A stretch of 64,000 nt of DNA from an uncultured Oscillospiraceae bacterium (GCA_910585815.1 CAJUFJ010000008.1:10152-74151); one strand, 5' to 3'. Positions 50,042 through 57,209 are shown, numbered from the stretch's first letter. Notes: generated by a model from the sequence alone, not told the origin. Numbers and translations: made by a program.

Positions 50042-50827
50042 ATGAAAGTAGAGCGCAAGTGCAGAATTGTGGAGATGGACCGGCTGGACGCGGTCACCTT
50101 CTGGATGGTGCTGGAAGTGGGTAAGCTGGTGGAGGAGGACGGCCTGCGGGGCGGGCAGTTCCTGCACATCAAATGCGGCGACGGTCAGCTGCTCCGCCGG
50201 CCCATTTCGGTGGCCTACGCCGGGTGGGACGAGCCGGAGGACCTGGCCACCTTGATCTTCGAGGTCCGGGGGGAGGGCACCGAATGGCTGTCCCGGCGGA
50301 AGGTGGGGGACGAGCTGGATGTGATCGGCCCCCTGGGCAACGGCTTCGACGTGTCTCAGCCGGGGCGCTACCTCCTGGTGGGGGGCGGCATCGGTATCCC
50401 GCCCCTGATACAGTACGGGGAGTGCCTGGAGCAGCCCCGGACGGCGGTGCTGGGCTTCCGCACAAAGGACAAAGCCTTTCCTGCCATCACTAGCCGCTTT
50501 CAGGACCACTGTGAGCAGACCTATATCTGTACCGACGATGGGACGCTGGGCCGTCACGGCTTCGTGGACGCCCAGGTCCGGGACATACTGGAACAGGACA
50601 GCGGCTACACCGCTATTTTGGCCTGCGGGCCCAAGCCCATGCTGCGGAGCGTGGCCAAGGTGGCGGCTGAGTTCAACGTGCCCTGCCAGGTGTCTATGGA
50701 GGAGCGGATGGGCTGCGGAGTAGGGGCGTGTCTGGTGTGCGCCACCCCCATGAGGGACGGCACCGTCAAGCACGTGTGCAAGGACGGCCCGGTATTCAAC
50801 GCGGAGGAGGTGGACTGGGATGCTTGA
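50042..50827 (+). CDS. pyrK: Dihydroorotate dehydrogenase electron transfer subunit
   Basis: A 261-residue FAD/[2Fe-2S] protein. The FAD domain has LRRPISVAYAG, the NAD site LLVGGGIGIPPLI, and the iron-sulphur ligands are in ERMGCGVGACLVCAT with a fourth Cys in VKHVCKDGPVF. With PyrD it forms the NAD-dependent class 1B enzyme. The start at 50042 has a weak GGTGA. It overlaps pyrD by 8 nt. Confidence 0.96.
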   Translation: MKVERKCRIVEMDRLDAVTFWMVLEVGKLVEEDGLRGGQFLHIKCGDGQLLRRPISVAYAGWDEPEDLATLIFEVRGEGTEWLSRRKVGDELDVIGPLGNGFDVSQPGRYLLVGGGIGIPPLIQYGECLEQPRTAVLGFRTKDKAFPAITSRFQDHCEQTYICTDDGTLGRHGFVDAQVRDILEQDSGYTAILACGPKPMLRSVAKVAAEFNVPCQVSMEERMGCGVGACLVCATPMRDGTVKHVCKDGPVFNAEEVDWDA

Positions 50828-51734
50828 TATGTCCGTCAAGCTGGCAGGCGTCACCCTGAAAAACCCGGTGGTGGTGGCCTCGGGCACCTTCGGCTTCGGC
50901 CGGGAGTACAGCCAGTTCTACGACCTGGGCGAGCTGGGGGGTATCTGCGCCAAGGGTCTCACCCTCCACCCCCGAAACGGCAATCCCGCCCCCCGCATCG
51001 CGGAGACCCCCATGGGTATCCTCAACTCGGTGGGGCTGGAAAACCCCGGCGTGGACGCCTTCATCGCCGGGGAACTGCCCTTCCTGCGGCAGTTTGATAC
51101 GAAAGTGATCGCCAATATCTCCGGGAACACCCCCGAGGAGTACGGCGTGATGTGCGAAAAGCTGTCCGCCGCCGGGGTGGATATGATCGAGGTGAACATC
51201 TCCTGTCCCAACGTGAAGGCGGGGGGGCTGGCCTACGGCACCCGGCCCGAGCTGGCTGCCGAGGTGACAGAGGAAGCAAAAAAGCACGCCGGAGGCGTGC
51301 CTGTGATGGTGAAGCTGTCCCCCAACGTGACGGATATCACAGAGATTGCCAGGGCGGTGGAGGGGGCCGGGGCGGACGCCCTGTCCCTCATCAACACCAT
51401 CCGGGGGATGCGCATTGACGTAAACACCCGCCGGCCCGTTTTGAAGATGAACACCGGGGGGCTGTCCGGCCCCGCCGTGCTGCCGGTGGCGGTGCGGATG
51501 GTGTGGGAGGTGTCCCAGGCGGTCTCCCTGCCCATCCTGGGCATGGGGGGCGTGTCCAAGGGGGAGGACGGGGCCCAGCTCATGCTGGCCGGGGCTTCCG
51601 CTGTGGCGGTGGGCACCGCCCTGTTTGCCGACCCCTTCGCCCCCATCAGCGTCCGGGACGGACTGGCCGATATTGCCGCAAAACAGGGGCTGGCCGCTGT
51701 GTCGGAGCTCACCGGAGGGGTGAAGCCCTGGTGA
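50820..51734 (+). CDS. pyrD: Dihydroorotate dehydrogenase, class 1B catalytic subunit
   Basis: A 304-residue FMN subunit: VKLAGVTLKNPVVVASGTFGFG at the start, GILNSVGLENPG, the catalytic cysteine in VNISCPNVKAGG, and the FMN phosphate loop near LGMGGVSKGEDGAQLMLAGASAVAVGTAL. It oxidises dihydroorotate to orotate and passes electrons to PyrK. GGAGGTGG, inside pyrK, is its RBS. Confidence 0.97.
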   Translation: MLDMSVKLAGVTLKNPVVVASGTFGFGREYSQFYDLGELGGICAKGLTLHPRNGNPAPRIAETPMGILNSVGLENPGVDAFIAGELPFLRQFDTKVIANISGNTPEEYGVMCEKLSAAGVDMIEVNISCPNVKAGGLAYGTRPELAAEVTEEAKKHAGGVPVMVKLSPNVTDITEIARAVEGAGADALSLINTIRGMRIDVNTRRPVLKMNTGGLSGPAVLPVAVRMVWEVSQAVSLPILGMGGVSKGEDGAQLMLAGASAVAVGTALFADPFAPISVRDGLADIAAKQGLAAVSELTGGVKPW

Positions 51735-51763
51735 TGCCGGGGCGTGTCCCGTTTGCAGCATTC

Positions 51764-51898
51764 CTGTAGGGGCGGACATTGTCCGCCCGCGGGCGCACAC
51801 TGTGCGCCCTGACGTCATGTAGGGCAAGGGCTCTGCCCTTGCCTGATCAGACCGATGCCTCTGTGGAGCGGCAAGGGCAGAGCCCTTGCCCTACAGGC
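51764..51898. repeat. Composite palindromic repeats after pyrD
   Basis: A family B pair (TGTAGGGGCGGACATTGTCC; GGGCGCACACTGTGCGCCC) followed by a larger hairpin of TAGGGCAAGGGCTCTGCCC and GGGCAGAGCCCTTGCCCTA. The latter arm is also inside the MITE-like elements. Confidence 0.8.
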
Positions 51899-51929
51899 GG
51901 ACCGTGAAAAAGGAAAGAAGGGTATCCCT

Positions 51930-52280
51930 ATGCTGGAACACATCATCGAGCTGTGCCTGCCCACCATTATCTCCGCCTGTGAGCTGATGGGTATTTTCGT
52001 GGTGGCCGTTACCGCCCTGCACGCCTTTTGGCTGTATTGCGCGGGGATGGTGACCCGCAAGCCCCGGAACATCAAGTTTCAGCTGGCTGAGGGCCTGGCC
52101 ACCAGTCTGGAGTTCAAAATGGCCGCCGAGATTTTAAAGACCGTGCTGGTCCGGGACCTGAACGAGCTGATGGTGCTGGGGGCGGTGATTCTCCTGCGGG
52201 CGCTGCTGTCCCTGCTCATCCACATCGAGATGAAGGGGGAGCACGCCGCCCCCCGGGAAAACAAAAGCGAGGAGTCCTGA
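51930..52280 (+). CDS. DUF1622-like membrane protein
   Basis: A 116-residue protein with membrane helices near 6-28 and 73-95. The segment FQLAEGLATSLEFKMAAEILKTVLVRDLNELMVLGAVILLRALLSLLIHIEM matches DUF1622, a family of small bacterial membrane proteins of unknown function. AAAGAAGGG precedes the ATG at 51930. It is followed after one base by the phosphatase fusion gene. Confidence 0.85.
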   Translation: MLEHIIELCLPTIISACELMGIFVVAVTALHAFWLYCAGMVTRKPRNIKFQLAEGLATSLEFKMAAEILKTVLVRDLNELMVLGAVILLRALLSLLIHIEMKGEHAAPRENKSEES

Positions 52281-52281
52281 T

Positions 52282-53415
52282 ATGACAACCATCTATCTGA
52301 TCCGCCACGCCGAGGCGGAGGGCAATCTCTACCGCCGGGTCCACGGCTGGTACGACTCCCTGATTACCGAAAACGGCTACCGGCAGATCGCCGCTTTAGA
52401 GGAGCGTTTCCGGGATGTCCACATCGACGCGGTGTATTCCAGCGACCTGTTCCGCACCCGGACCACCGCCCGGGCCATCTATCGCTCCAAAAACCTGCCT
52501 CTGCGCACTGAGCCCGGCCTGCGGGAGCTGAACCTGGGGGAGTGGGAGGACCGGACCTTCGGAGCTGTGCGCCACAGCGACCCCCAGCAGATGGACCTGT
52601 TCAACCGCACCGACCCGGCCTGGGAGGTGGAGAAGGCGGAGACCTTTTTCCAGTTGGGGGACCGGCTGTATGAGACGGTGGGCCGTCTGGCAAGGCGGCA
52701 TCCCGACCAGACCGTGGCGATGTTCAGCCACGGCATGGCCATCCGTCAGTTCCTGGGCAGGGTGAAAAATATCCCGCCGGAGGAGTGGCACGCCATGCCC
52801 CACGGGGATAACACGGCGGTGACCTGTCTCACCTTCGACGGAGAACGGTTTACCATTCAGTATGAGATGGACAACTCCCACCTGCCTGAGGACATCTCCA
52901 CCCTGGCCCGCCAGTCCTGGTGGCGGAAGGACAAAAAGGCGGCGGCGGACGTGAACCTGGCCTGTAGAATGACCATCCATTCCTGGCCCCAGGATCAGGA
53001 GTTGTACCTGAAGCTGCGGCGGGAGGTCTGCCCCGGCGTGGAGGACGCGCTCCTCCTGGCCGAGGCGGAGGAGCTGTGGAACCGCTGGCCCTACGGCATG
53101 TGGAACATCAACATCTTCCACGCGGGGGAGCGGCCTATGGGCGTGATCCTCTATGACGACCGGTGCAACACAAAGAGAACGGGGTACATCAAATTTCTGT
53201 CCCTTCTTCCAGAGGACCGGGGCAGAGGGCTGGGAATCCAGCTCATTGGGGCGGCGGTGTCCATGCACCGCAACAGCGGCCGGGACCGGCTGCGCCTCCA
53301 CTGCCCGGCGGACAACGACCGGGCCCGGCGGTTTTTTGAGAAGTATGGCTTTAAAAAGATCGGAGAGGGCCCGGAGGGGGACCTGCTGGAAAAATATATT
53401 GGGTTTGAGTGGTAG
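52282..53415 (+). CDS. Histidine phosphatase-GNAT acetyltransferase fusion
   Basis: A 377-residue two-domain protein. Residues 1-205 form a phosphoglycerate-mutase-like phosphatase (LIRHAEAEGN with the RHG-type motif, and FSHGMAIRQF with the second histidine). Residues 220-377 form a GNAT N-acetyltransferase: the acetyl-CoA loop is LLPEDRGRGLGIQLI and the final strand is RARRFFEKYGFKKIGEG. Neither substrate is known. The two activities in one chain suggest linked modification of one small molecule, which is inference. Confidence 0.88.
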   Translation: MTTIYLIRHAEAEGNLYRRVHGWYDSLITENGYRQIAALEERFRDVHIDAVYSSDLFRTRTTARAIYRSKNLPLRTEPGLRELNLGEWEDRTFGAVRHSDPQQMDLFNRTDPAWEVEKAETFFQLGDRLYETVGRLARRHPDQTVAMFSHGMAIRQFLGRVKNIPPEEWHAMPHGDNTAVTCLTFDGERFTIQYEMDNSHLPEDISTLARQSWWRKDKKAAADVNLACRMTIHSWPQDQELYLKLRREVCPGVEDALLLAEAEELWNRWPYGMWNINIFHAGERPMGVILYDDRCNTKRTGYIKFLSLLPEDRGRGLGIQLIGAAVSMHRNSGRDRLRLHCPADNDRARRFFEKYGFKKIGEGPEGDLLEKYIGFEW

Positions 53416-53418
53416 TGT

Positions 53419-53682
53419 TTACCCGCACAGCGCCCGGAAAATGGTCTCCCGGAGGCCCAGGCCTACGGCGTAATAGGCATAAGCTTCATAGCTGCTGCAC
53501 TCCGTCAGGCGGCTGAGAAGCTGGTCGCAGAGCTCAAAACCGATTTGCTCCTGGACCTGGGACAGTACTTGCTCATACGCTGTTTTGGCGGAATGATAGC
53601 CGGGAATATCCTCACAGAGACAGGCGACAGCGTGGGAAACGTCTTCATTTCCCCAGAACATCTGGGCAAATAGTTCTTGCAT
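53419..53682 (-). CDS. DUF6809-like small protein, 87 residues (copy 1)
   Basis: MQELFAQMFWGNEDVSHAVACL with a C-terminal half ending YEAYAYYAVGLGLRETIFRAL. It is helical and soluble and is paralogous to 63352-63615 (same length, same LGLR end). I think it belongs near DUF6809, a family of unknown function; that is recall, not a search. GAGGAGTGG precedes the ATG at 53682. It is transcribed away from an XRE gene, with operators over its promoter. Confidence 0.72.
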   Translation of the reverse strand: MQELFAQMFWGNEDVSHAVACLCEDIPGYHSAKTAYEQVLSQVQEQIGFELCDQLLSRLTECSSYEAYAYYAVGLGLRETIFRALCG

Positions 53683-53705
53683 AGTTGCCACTCCTCGTCT
53701 ACAAT

Positions 53706-53756
53706 ACATTCGCAGTTTGCGAATGTAATTATACATCTACAAATTGCGAATGTCAA
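53706..53756 (-). promoter_or_regulatory. Promoter with two operators of XRE module 1
   Basis: Minus-strand TTGACA (53756-53751) and TATAAT (53733-53728), 17 bp apart. One perfect palindrome (arms ACATTCGCA and TGCGAATGT around GTT) is at 53706-53726, and a weaker one with the same 9-3-9 plan at 53733-53753. Centres are 27 bp apart, one between the -35 and -10, one at the start point. Confidence 0.8.
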
Positions 53757-53774
53757 GGGGCGAAGGGAAAGAAA

Positions 53775-53990
53775 ATGAAATTTCATGAACGTATCCGGCT
53801 GCTGAGAAAAGAACGGGATTTGACGCAGAAAGAAGTTGCTGCTGAATTGGGAATCGGCTTTCGGGCCTACCAGTGCTACGAGTTGCAGCAGCGGTCGCCT
53901 GATATGAAGGGCCTCATTGCCATTGCCGATTTCTTTGATGTCAGCCTGGATTACCTGGTGGGCCGCTCCGAGGAGCGGGAACGGCGGTGA
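53775..53990 (+). CDS. XRE-family HTH regulator (module 1)
   Basis: A 71-residue Cro/CI-type protein: HTH at about 16-38 (LTQKEVAAELGIGFRAYQCYE) and a tail FDVSLDYLVGRSEERERR. It closely resembles the protein at 63709-63924, differing mainly in the recognition helix region (FRAYQCYELQQ versus YRALQCYEYNE). It probably represses the divergent DUF6809-like gene. Confidence 0.88.
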   Translation: MKFHERIRLLRKERDLTQKEVAAELGIGFRAYQCYELQQRSPDMKGLIAIADFFDVSLDYLVGRSEERERR

Positions 53991-54001
53991 AAATCCCGGG
54001 T

Positions 54002-54118
54002 GTGTCCTATTCGCAGCTTTCCTGTAGGGGCGGACATTGTCCGCCCGCGGGCGCACACTGTGCGCCCCTACAAAACGTACTAATTCTCCTAACTGTGATA
54101 AAATGTGCGGTAGGACAC
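54002..54118. mobile_element. MITE-like element carrying a family B repeat
   Basis: A 117-bp unit with ends GTGTCCTATTCGCA and TGCGGTAGGACAC. Inside is a complete family B palindrome pair (54023-54072). AAAATCCC occurs just outside on both sides. The left part recurs without the right end at about 51747-51765. Confidence 0.68.
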
Positions 54119-54132
54119 TCTCAAAATCCCTC

Positions 54133-54162
54133 TTGCATTGAGTGACACCAATGTGTTATAAT
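54133..54162 (+). promoter_or_regulatory. Promoter of antitoxin RNA A
   Basis: TTGCAT (54133-54138) and TATAAT (54157-54162), 18-bp spacing; the same arrangement recurs for antitoxin B. Confidence 0.82.
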
Positions 54163-54168
54163 AACCTT

Positions 54169-54260
54169 GGCGAAAGCCAAAACTGATAATCATTCCATGT
54201 ATCCACCGCAAAAAGCGGCCCCCCGTGAGAGATGGGAGCTCTCCGGGGGGCCGCTTTTTG
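54169..54260 (+). ncRNA. Predicted antitoxin RNA A (Fst/par-like)
   Basis: A small 5' hairpin (TTGGCGAAAGCCAA), then AAAACTGATAATCATTCCATG and TATCCACC, which are complementary to the toxin A ribosome site, start codon and first codons with few mismatches. It ends in the strong GCGGCCCCCCG hairpin (54215-54254) with T-runs on both sides, shared with the toxin mRNA. This is the layout of the enterococcal par/Fst system. Confidence 0.85.
54210..54259. terminator. Shared bidirectional terminator of locus A
   Basis: AAAAAGCGGCCCCCCG and its complement around a GAGAGATGGGAGCTCTC centre; both transcripts end here. Confidence 0.9.
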
Positions 54261-54271
54261 CGATGACAGGC

Positions 54272-54367
54272 TTACTGTTCCCTGCTATGTCTGTCAAGCC
54301 ACTTGCTCACGCAGTGGGAGACTACGTTCGCTGCGACAGACACGATGAAACTGATAAGCATATCCAT
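54272..54367 (-). CDS. Fst-like type I toxin A, 31 residues
   Basis: MDMLISFIVSVAANVVSHCV followed by SKWLDRHSREQ: a membrane helix then a charged tail with the KWLD motif, like the HWLDxxxK end of the Fst toxin. GGAGGAGGTGG precedes the start and can pair with CCACCT upstream in the leader, hiding the site. The toxin probably damages the membrane when freed from the antisense RNA. It is 20 of 31 residues or more like toxin B. Confidence 0.86.
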   Translation of the reverse strand: MDMLISFIVSVAANVVSHCVSKWLDRHSREQ

Positions 54368-54413
54368 GTTTCCACCTCCTCCCGCTGCCGGTGTAGGTGG
54401 GGACAGCACCGCT

Positions 54414-54442
54414 ATTATACCAAAATTCGACAGCCCCCGCAA
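54414..54442 (-). promoter_or_regulatory. Promoter of toxin A
   Basis: On the minus strand, TTGCGG (54442-54437) and TATAAT (54419-54414), 17 bp apart. Confidence 0.78.
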
Positions 54443-54480
54443 GTGTCGCAAACGTGGTAAACGCGTGGTGAAAATGCCCC

Positions 54481-54510
54481 TTGCATATCCCGGGGCAAGT
54501 GTGTTATAAT
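54481..54510 (+). promoter_or_regulatory. Promoter of antitoxin RNA B
   Basis: TTGCAT (54481-54486) and TATAAT (54505-54510), 18-bp spacing. Confidence 0.82.
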
Positions 54511-54516
54511 GACCTT

Positions 54517-54605
54517 GGCGAAAGCCAAAGCTGATGATGTAATTCATATTCCCACCGCTAAAAAGCGCCCCCAGAGAGATGGCTCCTCTCTGGGGGCGCT
54601 TTTGC
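54517..54605 (+). ncRNA. Predicted antitoxin RNA B (Fst/par-like)
   Basis: A 5' GGCGAAAGCC hairpin, then AAAGCTGATGAT and CATATTCCCACC, complementary to toxin B codons 3-7 and to its ribosome site and ATG. The terminal hairpin AGCGCCCCCAGAGAG (54564-54600) is shared with toxin B mRNA. The bases that differ from RNA A match the differences between toxins A and B. Confidence 0.85.
54561..54605. terminator. Shared bidirectional terminator of locus B
   Basis: AGCGCCCCCAGAGAG and its complement, flanked by AAAA and TTTT. Confidence 0.88.
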
Positions 54606-54615
54606 TGTGACAGGC

Positions 54616-54711
54616 TCACTGTCCCTTACCGTGCTGGTCGAGCCATTTGCGCACATAGTGGCTGGCTATGTTTGCTGCAACAGACACGAAAAAGCTGATG
54701 ATTGCGTCCAT
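54616..54711 (-). CDS. Fst-like type I toxin B, 31 residues
   Basis: MDAIISFFVSVAANIASHYV followed by RKWLDQHGKGQ: same plan and length as toxin A. GGAGGAGGTGGG precedes the ATG, and the leader holds a matching CCCACCT that could block it. Tandem arrangement with toxin A about 345 bp away suggests duplication of the whole toxin-antitoxin unit. Confidence 0.86.
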   Translation of the reverse strand: MDAIISFFVSVAANIASHYVRKWLDQHGKGQ

Positions 54712-54757
54712 ATTCCCACCTCCTCCTGCTGCCGGTGTAGGTGGGGACAGCACCGCC

Positions 54758-54786
54758 ATTATACCAAAATCCGACAACGAGCACAA
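54758..54786 (-). promoter_or_regulatory. Promoter of toxin B
   Basis: On the minus strand, TTGTGC (54786-54781) and TATAAT (54763-54758), 17-bp spacing. Confidence 0.78.
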
Positions 54787-54852
54787 CCCATGTTGACGGA
54801 TTCCCCGGGGACTGCTATACTGGCAGTATTCCAAAAGAAAAGAGGGCAGATC

Positions 54853-56859
54853 ATGCCTTTTGACCGCGATTTATTCCTCCCTGTAAGCCGGGACGACATG
54901 GCCCGCCGGGGGTGGGACTTTTACGACTTCCTCCTGATTACCGGCGACGCCTATGTGGATCACCCCTCCTTCGGCCCGGCCATCATCGGCCGGCTTCTGG
55001 AGGCCGAGGGCTACCGGGTGGCTGTCCTGGCTCAGCCGGACTGGCACAGCGCGGAGGCCTTCGCCTCCCTGGGCCGGCCCCGGCTGGGGGTGCTGATCGG
55101 AGCGGGGAACATCGACTCCATGGTGGCCCACTACACCGCCGCCAAAAAGCGCCGCCACGACGACGCCTACTCCCCCGGCCGCAAGGCCGGCCTGCGTCCC
55201 GACCACGCCACCGTGGTCTACTCCAACCGGGTGCGGGAGGCCTTTGGGGATATCCCCATCGTCATCGGCGGCCTGGAGGCCAGCCTGCGCCGCTTTGCCC
55301 ACTACGACTACTGGGAGGACAAGGTGCGCCGCTCCGTCCTGTTCGATGCCCAGGCGGACATCCTCACCTATGGCATGGGGGAGACTGCCACTCTGGAGAT
55401 CGCCGCCCGGCTGGCCTCGGGCACTCCTGTCTCGGAGATCACCGACGTGCGGGGCACCTGCGTCGTCGGCAAGTACCCCGGCCTGTGTGCCTATCCCAGA
55501 GTGGAGGTGCCCTCCTTTGAGGAGGTGTCCGCCTCCAAAACGGCCTACGCCCGGGCCAACATGGTGGAGTATCAGGAGCACGACGCGGTGTCCGGCAAGG
55601 CCATCATCCAGCGGCATGGGGACCGCTTTCTGATTGTCAATCCCCCCGCCTTCCCGCTGACCACCCAGGAGCTGGACCGGGTAGCTGAGCTGCCCTATGT
55701 TCGGGAGCCCCACCCCATGTATGACGACATGGGGGGCGTGCCTGCCATCGAGGAAGTGCGCTTCTCCGTCACCCACAACCGGGGGTGCTTTGGAGCGTGC
55801 AATTTCTGCTCCCTGGCCTTTCACCAGGGGCGGACCATCTCCTGCCGCAGCCACGAAAGCGTCATCCGGGAGGTGAAGCTGCTCACCCAGCACCCCGGCT
55901 TCAAGGGCTACATCCACGACGTAGGCGGGCCCTCGGCCACCTTCCGGAGGCCCTCCTGCGCCAAGCAGCTCAAGAGTGGCATGTGCCGGAACCGGGCCTG
56001 CCTGGCCCCGGAGCCCTGCCCCAACCTGGACGCCGACCACACCGATTACATGATGCTCCTGCGCAAGCTGCGGGAAATTCCCAAGGTAAAAAAGGTGTTT
56101 ATCCGGTCGGGTATCCGGTTTGACTACCTTATGAAGGACCCCAGCGGGGAGTTCTTCACCGATTTGGTCCAGCACCACATCTCCGGCCAGCTGAAGGTGG
56201 CCCCGGAGCACTGTGTGGCCCACACCCTGGACTACATGGGCAAGCCCCACATCCAGGTCTATGAAAAATTCCGGGAGAAGTATTTCAAGCTGAACCGCCG
56301 TTACGGCAAGGACCAGTATCTGGTGCCTTATCTTATCTCCTCCCACCCGGGCTGCACCCTGGAGGACGCGGTGCAGCTGGCCGAGTGGCTGAACAAGCAG
56401 GGCCACATGCCCGAGCAGGTCCAGGACTTCTACCCCACCCCCGGCACCCTGGCCACCTGCATGTGGTACACCGGCATCGACCCCCGGACCATGAAGCTGG
56501 TGTTTGTGCCGAAAACGCCCCACGATAAGGCGCTCCAGCGGGCGCTGATGCAGTGGCGCAAGCCGCAAAACCGGAAGCTGGTGCTGGAGGCCCTCCGCAA
56601 AACCGGCCGGGAGGACCTGATCGGCTACGGCAAGCACTGTCTGGTAAAGCCGGACAGAGGCGGACAGCCTGTGGGGCGCGACGCCCCCGGTGCGCCGTCC
56701 TCCAGAAACCGGCCCGCAAGGGGTAAAAAAAACCAGGGCCGACACCAGGACCCGCATAGAGAAAAAAGAAAGCGCCAATCGTCCCGCCAAAAAAGCGGGC
56801 TGGGCGAAGGCAAAGAAAAAACGGTAAGAATTGACAAAACTCGACCGGTGCGTATATAA
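54853..56859 (+). CDS. YgiQ-family radical SAM protein
   Basis: A 668-residue YgiQ protein. The N-terminal domain has MPFDRDLFLPVSRDDMARRGW and GAGNIDSMVAHYTA; the radical SAM cluster motif is CFGACNFC (CxxxCxxC) near residue 315; the second half has FIRSGIRFDYL and VQDFYPTPGTLATCMWYTG. Reaction unknown for the family. The last 60 residues are very basic and low-complexity (KRKRQSSRQK). They run to a stop codon inside the -10 box of a toxin promoter, so the tail may have been extended by insertion of that locus. Confidence 0.93.
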   Translation: MPFDRDLFLPVSRDDMARRGWDFYDFLLITGDAYVDHPSFGPAIIGRLLEAEGYRVAVLAQPDWHSAEAFASLGRPRLGVLIGAGNIDSMVAHYTAAKKRRHDDAYSPGRKAGLRPDHATVVYSNRVREAFGDIPIVIGGLEASLRRFAHYDYWEDKVRRSVLFDAQADILTYGMGETATLEIAARLASGTPVSEITDVRGTCVVGKYPGLCAYPRVEVPSFEEVSASKTAYARANMVEYQEHDAVSGKAIIQRHGDRFLIVNPPAFPLTTQELDRVAELPYVREPHPMYDDMGGVPAIEEVRFSVTHNRGCFGACNFCSLAFHQGRTISCRSHESVIREVKLLTQHPGFKGYIHDVGGPSATFRRPSCAKQLKSGMCRNRACLAPEPCPNLDADHTDYMMLLRKLREIPKVKKVFIRSGIRFDYLMKDPSGEFFTDLVQHHISGQLKVAPEHCVAHTLDYMGKPHIQVYEKFREKYFKLNRRYGKDQYLVPYLISSHPGCTLEDAVQLAEWLNKQGHMPEQVQDFYPTPGTLATCMWYTGIDPRTMKLVFVPKTPHDKALQRALMQWRKPQNRKLVLEALRKTGREDLIGYGKHCLVKPDRGGQPVGRDAPGAPSSRNRPARGKKNQGRHQDPHREKRKRQSSRQKSGLGEGKEKTVRIDKTRPVRI

Positions 56860-56860
56860 T
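56831..56860 (+). promoter_or_regulatory. Promoter of holin-like toxin 2
   Basis: TTGACA (56831-56836) and TATAAT (56855-56860), 18-bp spacing, inside the end of the YgiQ gene. Confidence 0.85.
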
Positions 56861-56973
56861 TAAAGTGCCCGCCAACCAGGCGGGACGAAGGTGCGTTGTC
56901 GTAACGGTAGACGGTTAGTCCCCCCGACAGGGGGCGCTTCTGCCCCCTGATTTTGAGAAAGGGGGGCTGCCCA

Positions 56974-57054
56974 GTGAGTACATCAGAGGTTCTGCAATTA
57001 TGCTTGGTTATCATTGGCATTTGCAGCCTGTTCATCCAGGGTAAAAAGAAGTAA
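56974..57054 (+). CDS. Holin-like type I toxin, 26 residues (copy 2)
   Basis: Same peptide as 45683-45763 except Ser for Gly at residue 18 and a GTG start in place of ATG. GAAAGGGGGG precedes it. The leader (about 110 nt) keeps GGTGCGTTGTCGTAACGGTAG and the GGGGGCGCTTCTGCCCCC hairpin of copy 1. A convergent promoter and overlapping 3' hairpin complete the type I layout. Confidence 0.8.
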   Translation: MSTSEVLQLCLVIIGICSLFIQGKKK

Positions 57055-57135
57055 CCGCCAAATCTGTCCCCACAGCCGGCGGTTGCTTCTTGCAACTAAT
57101 TTAGGGGGCTAGCCGTTTGCTGACAGCGCCCTTCT
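57040..57135 (-). ncRNA. Predicted antitoxin RNA (holin-like locus 2)
   Basis: Starts near ACAGAAGGGCGCTG, continues GGCTAGCCCCC, and ends in a GAAGCAACCGCC/GGCGGTTACTTC hairpin (57089-57048) followed by TTTTT. This is the same plan as the RNA at 45.6 kb in opposite orientation. Confidence 0.72.
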
Positions 57136-57141
57136 GTATTT

Positions 57142-57169
57142 ATTATAGCAGGCACTGTGCTTTTGTCAA
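57142..57169 (-). promoter_or_regulatory. Promoter of the antisense RNA, holin-like locus 2
   Basis: On the minus strand, TTGACA (57169-57164) and TATAAT (57147-57142), 16-bp spacing. Confidence 0.85.
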
Positions 57170-57172
57170 GGG

Positions 57173-57203
57173 AAAAACGCGGGACGGGCGATTGCCCGTC
57201 CCG
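57173..57203 (-). terminator. Terminator of the 150-residue lipoprotein gene
   Basis: A CGGGACGGGC/GCCCGTCCCG stem followed on the minus strand by CGTTTTT. Confidence 0.88.
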
Positions 57204-57209
57204 ATTTGG

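Noticed and set aside
54002..54120. AAAATCCC on both sides of the GTGTCCTA element as a target-site duplication
   Set aside because: The copies are offset by different numbers of bases from the inverted ends, so I record them as suggestive but not as a true duplication.
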